This document shows, in pieces, positions 5,849 to 6,342 of a stretch of 6,342 nucleotides of DNA. The stretch spans positions 1-6,342 of the forward strand of contig JAQWAN010000123.1 in the NCBI GenBank assembly GCA_028707655.1. Direction: 5' to 3'. The stretch's first letter is position 1. Each line of letters opens with the position of its first letter. This DNA is from Bacteroidaceae bacterium (GTDB taxonomy: Bacteria > Bacteroidota > Bacteroidia > Bacteroidales > Bacteroidaceae). The notes beneath the pieces are model-generated. The model ran no database searches. It saw only the letters and a program-made list of their open reading frames with translations, and was not told the origin of the DNA. A program made the position numbers and the translations under genes.

Positions 5849-6342
5849 TTAGAATCTCACTTTAAGTCTCACAGAATAAGTACGTCCGAAGGAATAGAAC
5901 AAACGGTTAGCTGATTGCCACTCGCCATTACCACCATCGTATGCGTCTACAATATAATGTGTATCCATTAGATTGTCTACATTCGCATAGAAAGTAGAGA
6001 AAAGTCCACCCAACTGGAAGTTGTACTTAGCGGAAACATCAATCTGAGAACCTGCAGGAATTTTCCAAGGATCTGCAAAAGTAATATCTTTACCAGCAGC
6101 AATATCGCCTGCTTGAACATCAAAATCGGCAAAGTTACGTGCAAAATAGTTATAATCGACAGCTATACTCAAGCCCTTCATCAACTTAACACGTGCGCCT
6201 AAAGCTGCTGTGGTCTGTGCAGAACCTCCAACATTTACACCATCTAACATAATAGTGGTTTTGATATGATCTGCAGATTGCAAACCAGAAGCTATTCCAC
6301 CTTTCATATCTGCTAGAGGTTGACCAGCACTATTGTAGAAAT
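5849..6342 (-). CDS. TonB-dependent receptor, C-terminal barrel part (runs off right edge)
   Basis: The minus-strand frame is open from the window edge (FYNSAGQPLADMKGG...) to the stop at 5849-5851, giving 163 complete codons plus the stop. The Met at 6305-6307 is internal, not a start. The segment shows alternating beta-strand patterns and the classic receptor ending: NVDNLMDTHYIVDAYDG, then NRLFYSFGRTYSVRLKVRF with a terminal Phe, the outer-membrane insertion signal. The signal peptide, any carboxypeptidase-like extension and the plug lie outside the window, so neither the class nor the substrate can be read here. The receptor gene comes first and the lipoprotein gene follows 17 bases later. 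Nothing in the window links this pair to thiamine; it is convergent with the thiamine cluster and separated from it by a bidirectional terminator. Confidence 0.9.
   Translation of the reverse strand, partial: FYNSAGQPLADMKGGIASGLQSADHIKTTIMLDGVNVGGSAQTTAALGARVKLMKGLSIAVDYNYFARNFADFDVQAGDIAAGKDITFADPWKIPAGSQIDVSAKYNFQLGGLFSTFYANVDNLMDTHYIVDAYDGGNGEWQSANRLFYSFGRTYSVRLKVRF

Noticed and set aside
5708..5914. Plus-strand frame of 68 codons over the lipoprotein start and receptor end
   Set aside because: It is antisense to two supported genes and spans their junction; the protein string has no family features.
5849..6307. ATG at 6305-6307 as the start of a separate 152-residue protein
   Set aside because: The frame continues open to the window edge and the content is the C-terminal barrel of a larger receptor, so this Met is internal.
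1..6342. CRISPR arrays, tRNA or rRNA genes, insertion sequences, attachment sites
   Set aside because: I saw no regularly spaced repeats, cloverleaf or rRNA-like sequence, transposase-like protein or terminal inverted repeats flanking a gene.

Overview
The window looks like chromosomal DNA of a Bacteroidetes bacterium, most likely order Bacteroidales. The evidence is TonB-dependent receptors, a lipoprotein with an Asp-Asp pair straight after its lipidated Cys, promoter-like TTG-N19-TAnnTTTG spacing, start codons preceded by AT-rich DNA rather than a strong Shine-Dalgarno, and a thiamine salvage gene order known from gut Bacteroides. Genus and species cannot be read from the sequence.

Layout, left to right. 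(1) 1-451, minus strand: the N-terminal 150 codons of a gene leaving the left edge, resembling the large DEAD/DEAH helicases with a PLD-like domain. (2) 452-819: a 370-base intergenic stretch holding a start-less coding remnant (about 527-640), a perfect 12-bp inverted repeat (660-694), a Bacteroidetes-type promoter (688-717) and an imperfect 12-bp hairpin (767-809). (3) 820-4639, plus strand: a thiamine salvage cluster made of a TPP (THI-box) riboswitch, a TonB-dependent outer-membrane receptor, a strong terminator-like hairpin, a PnuC-family inner-membrane transporter (PnuT type) and thiamine pyrophosphokinase. (4) 4663-4696: a bidirectional terminator between convergent units. (5) 4716-6342, minus strand: an apparent two-gene operon of a TonB-dependent receptor (only the C-terminal barrel is in the window) followed 17 bases later by a surface-type lipoprotein of unknown function.

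How the genes work together: TPP in the cell would be sensed by the leader RNA. The receptor would bring thiamine across the outer membrane, PnuT across the inner membrane, and the kinase would trap it as TPP, closing the feedback loop. The chain is well established in outline for Bacteroides; the substrate assignment here rests on the riboswitch and the kinase, not on the transporter sequences alone.

The least explained parts are the receptor/lipoprotein pair at the right edge (no SusD-like partner visible, substrate unknown), the terminator-like hairpin inside the thiamine cluster, the possible distal P1 strand of the riboswitch, and the gene remnant at 527-640. I see no CRISPR array, tRNA, rRNA, insertion sequence or defence island, and no clear evidence of a wholly new system.
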